Assembly (NCBI RefSeq): GCF_023746555.1
Contig: NZ_CP098755.1
Span: 570,501 to 634,500 of the forward strand
Length of the DNA stretch: 64,000 nt
Direction: 5' to 3'
Source: Brevibacillus ruminantium
GTDB taxonomy: Bacteria; Bacillota; Bacilli; Brevibacillales; Brevibacillaceae
Shown one piece after another: positions 59,590 to 64,000 of this stretch. The notes below the pieces were generated by a model. It ran no database searches. It saw only the letters and a program-made list of their open reading frames with translations, and was not told where the DNA came from. The translations under genes were made by a program, and so were the position numbers. Numbering within the stretch: the first letter of the stretch is position 1; each line of letters begins with the position of its first letter.

Positions 59590-60792
59590 CTACTGTATGG
59601 GAGTCAAAAACGCTTGTGTATAGTAATCTGCGACGACACCGACCCCCAGGTGAGAGAAGTTCTTTTCCATTACGTTTTTGCGGTGTCCGGGGCTGTTCAT
59701 CCAGCTTTCATGCGCTTCAATCGAATCGGGGTAACCGGCGGCGATATTTTCACCGGCCATGCTGTAAGAGAGACCAGCTTTGCGCAGGCGTGCAAAAGGG
59801 TCCATACCCGTCGTGGCGGAAACGTGATCGAAAAAGTCGTGCTGCAGCATATCGCGGCTATGCCCTCTGGCCACCTGTGCAGCTTGTTCATTCCATTCAA
59901 TCGTCGGCAGCTTGTAGCGATAACGAATCGCATTCACCAGGTCGAGCACCTGCTTTTCACGGGCGAGGTTTACCTGTTCCTGCTGCTTGATGTTGAGAGG
60001 CGGCGGATCAAATTGGGGAGTCTCCCCCTGATACGTCCAGCGTGTCTCATAGTAACCGCCTCTCATCAGCACCAGCGTATCGATCAGACGGATTCCTGTC
60101 ACCTTGTCACCGTTTTGCTGGTCCAGATAAAAGATGCGCGGGATGCCGTTTTGGATGACCAGCGGGCGAGAGTCCTTTTGATTGGTAATCTTCACATTCG
60201 CACGCTCTATGGTAAAGGAGACGACTGACTGCAAATCGTACTGCCGGCTCAGTGTGGTCAGACTGGTGCCAATGCCGACTTGGCCCAGCCGGACCTCTGC
60301 TGCATTGGAATACAGGTCGACGACTTTGCCGTTCATGATCCCGACCTGAAGATAGCGGGCGGGATTCTGATTGTAGATCAACCATTGATAGCCAAGGCTG
60401 CTGGGCTCTTCACGAGCGGGCTTACCGAGCCGTTTCCTCACCTCGGACTCTGCCATGCCGAGAGAAATCTCAAACAAACTGGGCGCAGCAGACTCCTTGG
60501 CGGATGCGGCGGGTGCGGAAGCCGCAGCGGGCGAGTCAAAGGAGGGCAGCGTATCTCCAACCAGCGGTGCATCCTGTGAAACGTCCCCAGGGCTGTTCTT
60601 CTGGTCAGTGGAGGTTTCCTGCGGGGGATTGAGAACAGGAGAGCCGGCGGGAGCTTGTCCGAGAGAATCTGGCGCGCCCTGTTTTTCAGTCTGGCGAGAA
60701 AGCGGGAGCAGAGACGCATCCTTTGCGGGATAAAGCCGGACGATTCCCACTGCCAAAAGAGCGAACGCGCCGATCAAAAGCCATTTTCGCAT
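59590..60792 (-). CDS. CAP (SCP-like) domain protein with CAP-associated N-terminal domain
   Basis: 400 residues. N-terminal membrane anchor or signal (LLIGAFALLAVGIVRLY), then a Pro/Ser/Ala-rich linker to ~105. A CAP-associated domain follows at ~108-240 (SLGMAESEVRKRLGKPARE, VGIGTSLTTLSRQYDL). The C-terminal CAP domain starts at ~275 (LDLVNAIRYRYKLPTIEWN, HSRDMLQHDFFDHVSATTG, SMAGENIAAGYPDSIEAHES, PGHRKNVMEKNFSHLGVGV) with the His/Glu cavity residues. Related to Bacillus YlbC/YkwD. Extracytoplasmic; biochemical role unknown. Confidence 0.9.
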   Translation of the reverse strand: MRKWLLIGAFALLAVGIVRLYPAKDASLLPLSRQTEKQGAPDSLGQAPAGSPVLNPPQETSTDQKNSPGDVSQDAPLVGDTLPSFDSPAAASAPAASAKESAAPSLFEISLGMAESEVRKRLGKPAREEPSSLGYQWLIYNQNPARYLQVGIMNGKVVDLYSNAAEVRLGQVGIGTSLTTLSRQYDLQSVVSFTIERANVKITNQKDSRPLVIQNGIPRIFYLDQQNGDKVTGIRLIDTLVLMRGGYYETRWTYQGETPQFDPPPLNIKQQEQVNLAREKQVLDLVNAIRYRYKLPTIEWNEQAAQVARGHSRDMLQHDFFDHVSATTGMDPFARLRKAGLSYSMAGENIAAGYPDSIEAHESWMNSPGHRKNVMEKNFSHLGVGVVADYYTQAFLTPIQ

Positions 60793-61023
60793 GCAGATGT
60801 CCTCCTTTGAAGTGCGGTGATTCTAGGTTTTTCTCTATGATTATATGAGAGTGCAGAATTGATAGAACAGAAACACAAAAGTGTTGGCCGCAAGCGATCA
60901 CATCCCATTTTATGAAAAACGTCAAGACGTTCCAATCTCCCGATGAAAGGGGACGTATTTCATAGAAAAACATCAGACGTGAAAATGGACGCCTTTCGAT
61001 TGGAAAATTGTGAGGGAAAATAC

Positions 61024-61052
61024 TTGCAAAGTACATAGCGATTCATTATTAT
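61024..61052 (+). promoter_or_regulatory. Sigma-A promoter of groESL
   Basis: TTGCAA (61024-61029), 17-base spacer, TATTAT (61047-61052). Transcription would start near 61059, just before the CIRCE operator. Confidence 0.85.
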
Positions 61053-61064
61053 AGGAGTTGGGTG

Positions 61065-61091
61065 TTAGCACTCCATCGTAGTGAGTGCTAA
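61065..61091 (+). promoter_or_regulatory. CIRCE operator (HrcA binding site)
   Basis: Perfect consensus TTAGCACTC-N9-GAGTGCTAA at 61065-61073 and 61083-61091. HrcA repression of groESL is the established mechanism for this element. Confidence 0.98.
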
Positions 61092-61138
61092 CAACGAAAA
61101 AACTTCTTGAACATACATTTTTGAGGAGGGTGTTTTTT

Positions 61139-61423
61139 GTGCTGAAGCCATTGGGTGACCGTGTAGTACTCGAACCAATTTCCAAAGAGGAAACAACCGC
61201 AAGCGGCATTGTGCTGCCTGACACTGCGAAAGAAAAACCGCAAGAAGGTCGTGTTGTCGCTGTTGGTTCTGGTCGCGTTTCCGACAACGGAGAGCGCATT
61301 GCTTTGGAAGTAAAAGAAGGCGACAAGGTAATTTTCTCCAAATACGCCGGCACCGAAGTGAAAGTGGACAACAAAGAATACCTGGTGCTTCGCGAATCCG
61401 ACATCCTGGCAATTATCGGCTAA
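61139..61423 (+). CDS. groES: Co-chaperonin GroES
   Basis: 94 residues from a GTG at 61139 (GAGGAGGG upstream), giving the standard start [14 protein letters not shown]. Mobile loop region [20 protein letters not shown] and [18 protein letters not shown] are typical. Seven subunits cap GroEL. An upstream in-frame ATG-like codon at 61085 lies inside CIRCE and is not used. Preceded by promoter and CIRCE; groEL follows after 65 bases. Confidence 0.97.
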   Translation: MLKPLGDRVVLEPISKEETTASGIVLPDTAKEKPQEGRVVAVGSGRVSDNGERIALEVKEGDKVIFSKYAGTEVKVDNKEYLVLRESDILAIIG

Positions 61424-61482
61424 GGATCTTTCTTCAAAGGTACAATCCATTAGAACCGTATACACATAACGCAGGAGGTTGA

Positions 61483-63111
<1,629 letters not shown>

Positions 63112-63134
63112 GAAACGGCTATCCGTTTCGAAAG

Positions 63135-63167
63135 GAGACAGACTTTCGGGTCTGTCTCTTTTTTTTT
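63135..63167 (+). terminator. Terminator of groESL
   Basis: Perfect 9-bp stem 63135-63143 / 63150-63158 (GAGACAGAC) followed by nine T. Confidence 0.92.
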
Positions 63168-63256
63168 GCACACCGGAACGGACCATTGGTATAATTTTTG
63201 CAATTGAATAAAAATGCGCTGAGCAACGAATCTGACAGAACGGAAGGTGAGCATAG

Positions 63257-64000
63257 TTGAAAGAATTGATCATGCATGAGTTAGACAAATACAAAGAACA
63301 ACTCTGGGAGATTAGTGACTATCTCTATCATCATCCTGAGCTGGGTGATCAAGAATACCTGGCAGTTGAAAAGTTAACAACATTATTAAAAGAGAATGGA
63401 TTTTCTGTAGAAGTTGGGATCGTCGGCAGACCTACTGCGTTTCGGGCCATCTATGAGAGTCAGATCCCGGGACCTTCTGTTGCCTATCTTTGCGAATACG
63501 ATGCACTTCCCGAAATCGGGCACGGCTGCGGACATAATTTGATTTGTACGATGAGTCTGGGAGCGGGATTAGCCCTCAAAGGTGTGATCGATCAAATCGG
63601 GGGACGTGTCGTCGTGTTAGGTACTCCAGCCGAGGAAACCAATGGGGCAAAAGTTGACATGGCACAGCAAGGGATCTTTGATGACATTGATGTAGCGATG
63701 ATCCTGCATCCTTCAGGAGAAAGTTATGAAAGCGGGGTCTCACTTGCGATCGATGCCATTCAATTCGATTTTCGCGGGAAGACCAGTCACGCAGCGGCCG
63801 CTCCTCATCAAGGGATTAATGCGCTTGATGCCGTCATCCAAACTTTTAATGGAATTAACGCATTGCGCCAGCATGTCACCTCTGATGTGCGCATTCACGG
63901 CATCATTAAAGAGGGAGGGGTAGCTGCCAATATTATTCCTGACAGAGCGATTGCCCAATTTTAAGTCAGGGCCAGAGAGCGGGATAATCTGAATGAAGTG
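63257..64000 (+). pseudogene. M20 family peptidase/amidohydrolase gene interrupted by an in-frame stop (runs off window)
   Basis: TTG start at 63257 with GGAAGGTGAG 6 bases upstream. Residues 1-235 are a good M20 N-terminus: HHPELGDQEYLAVEKL, CEYDALPEIGHGCGHNL (metal ligands), TPAEETNGAKVDM, MILHPSGES, GKTSHAAAAPHQGINALDA in the dimerisation domain. The frame meets TAA at 63962-63964, yet the same frame continues VRARERDNLNEV to the window end, as intact homologues do. So one Tyr-like codon in the QFYVRARE motif appears mutated to a stop. Either a true pseudogene or a sequencing error. Confidence 0.85.

Overview
The window looks like a chromosomal segment of a spore-forming, Gram-positive Bacillota bacterium, most likely Brevibacillus or a close relative in Paenibacillaceae. 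This rests on several observations: strong AGGAGG-type ribosome binding sites; spore genes (a Ger(x)C-type germination protein, a gamma-type SASP, CmpA, a GerMN lipoprotein); a SAM (S-box) riboswitch; a CIRCE-controlled groESL operon; and a gene order close to Bacillus subtilis (acpS-ydcC-alr-mazEF-rsbTUVW-sigB-tex-cmpA-sprT, then thiL-tsaE-tsaB-rimI-tsaD-ydiF-moaB-tatAC-groESL). The genus call is inference from synteny and codon style; no rRNA lies in the window.

Layout. 1-3.7 kb: 3' end of a germination gene, then a promoter, S-box riboswitch and terminator that control a methionine importer (metN-metI-metQ). 3.9-17.3 kb: four paralogous oligopeptide-binding lipoproteins, each with its own terminator and no permease genes nearby. 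They are interrupted by an unusual hairpin-repeat pair, a stalk-domain protein, a three-gene ABC cluster whose permease carries a histidine-rich segment, and a PhoA-type alkaline phosphatase behind a PhoP-box array. 17.4-23.7 kb: two unrecognised small genes, an M28 aminopeptidase, a decayed copy of that region, a cell-wall amidase, a GerMN lipoprotein and pseudogene relics. 23.7-30.6 kb: phosphate importer pstSCAB, a chemoreceptor on the other strand, and a second pstB with its own PhoP-box array. 30.8-33.5 kb: a GMC-oxidoreductase operon. 33.5-34.7 kb: small regulators and a spore protein.

34.7-46.9 kb is the conserved acpS-to-sprT core. It holds alanine racemase, the MazEF toxin-antitoxin pair, the RsbT/U/V/W-SigB general-stress cascade (no RsbR/S or RsbX here), Tex and the tiny cmpA gene. 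Between ydcC and alr it is widened by 1.37 kb of non-coding DNA filled with more copies of the hairpin repeat. 47.0-50.7 kb: thiL and the t6A tRNA-modification genes tsaE/B/D with rimI. 50.7-53.3 kb: a cluster of DnaA-box-like motifs in front of a large membrane protein with an alkaline-phosphatase-superfamily ectodomain. 53.3-64 kb: ABC-F protein ydiF, 5-formyl-THF cyclo-ligase (apparent CTG start), two molybdopterin-type proteins, TatA/TatC, a CAP-domain protein, groES-groEL, and an M20 peptidase gene broken by an in-frame stop near the window end.

How it fits together: three separate PhoP-type arrays with exact 11-bp period (phoA, pstS, second pstB) point to a phosphate-starvation regulon spread over about 15 kb. 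SAM and heat-shock control are visible at metN and groES. Most remaining genes are housekeeping. The least explained parts are the covarying hairpin repeats, the His-rich ABC cluster, the orphan binding-protein expansion and the DnaA-box cluster.
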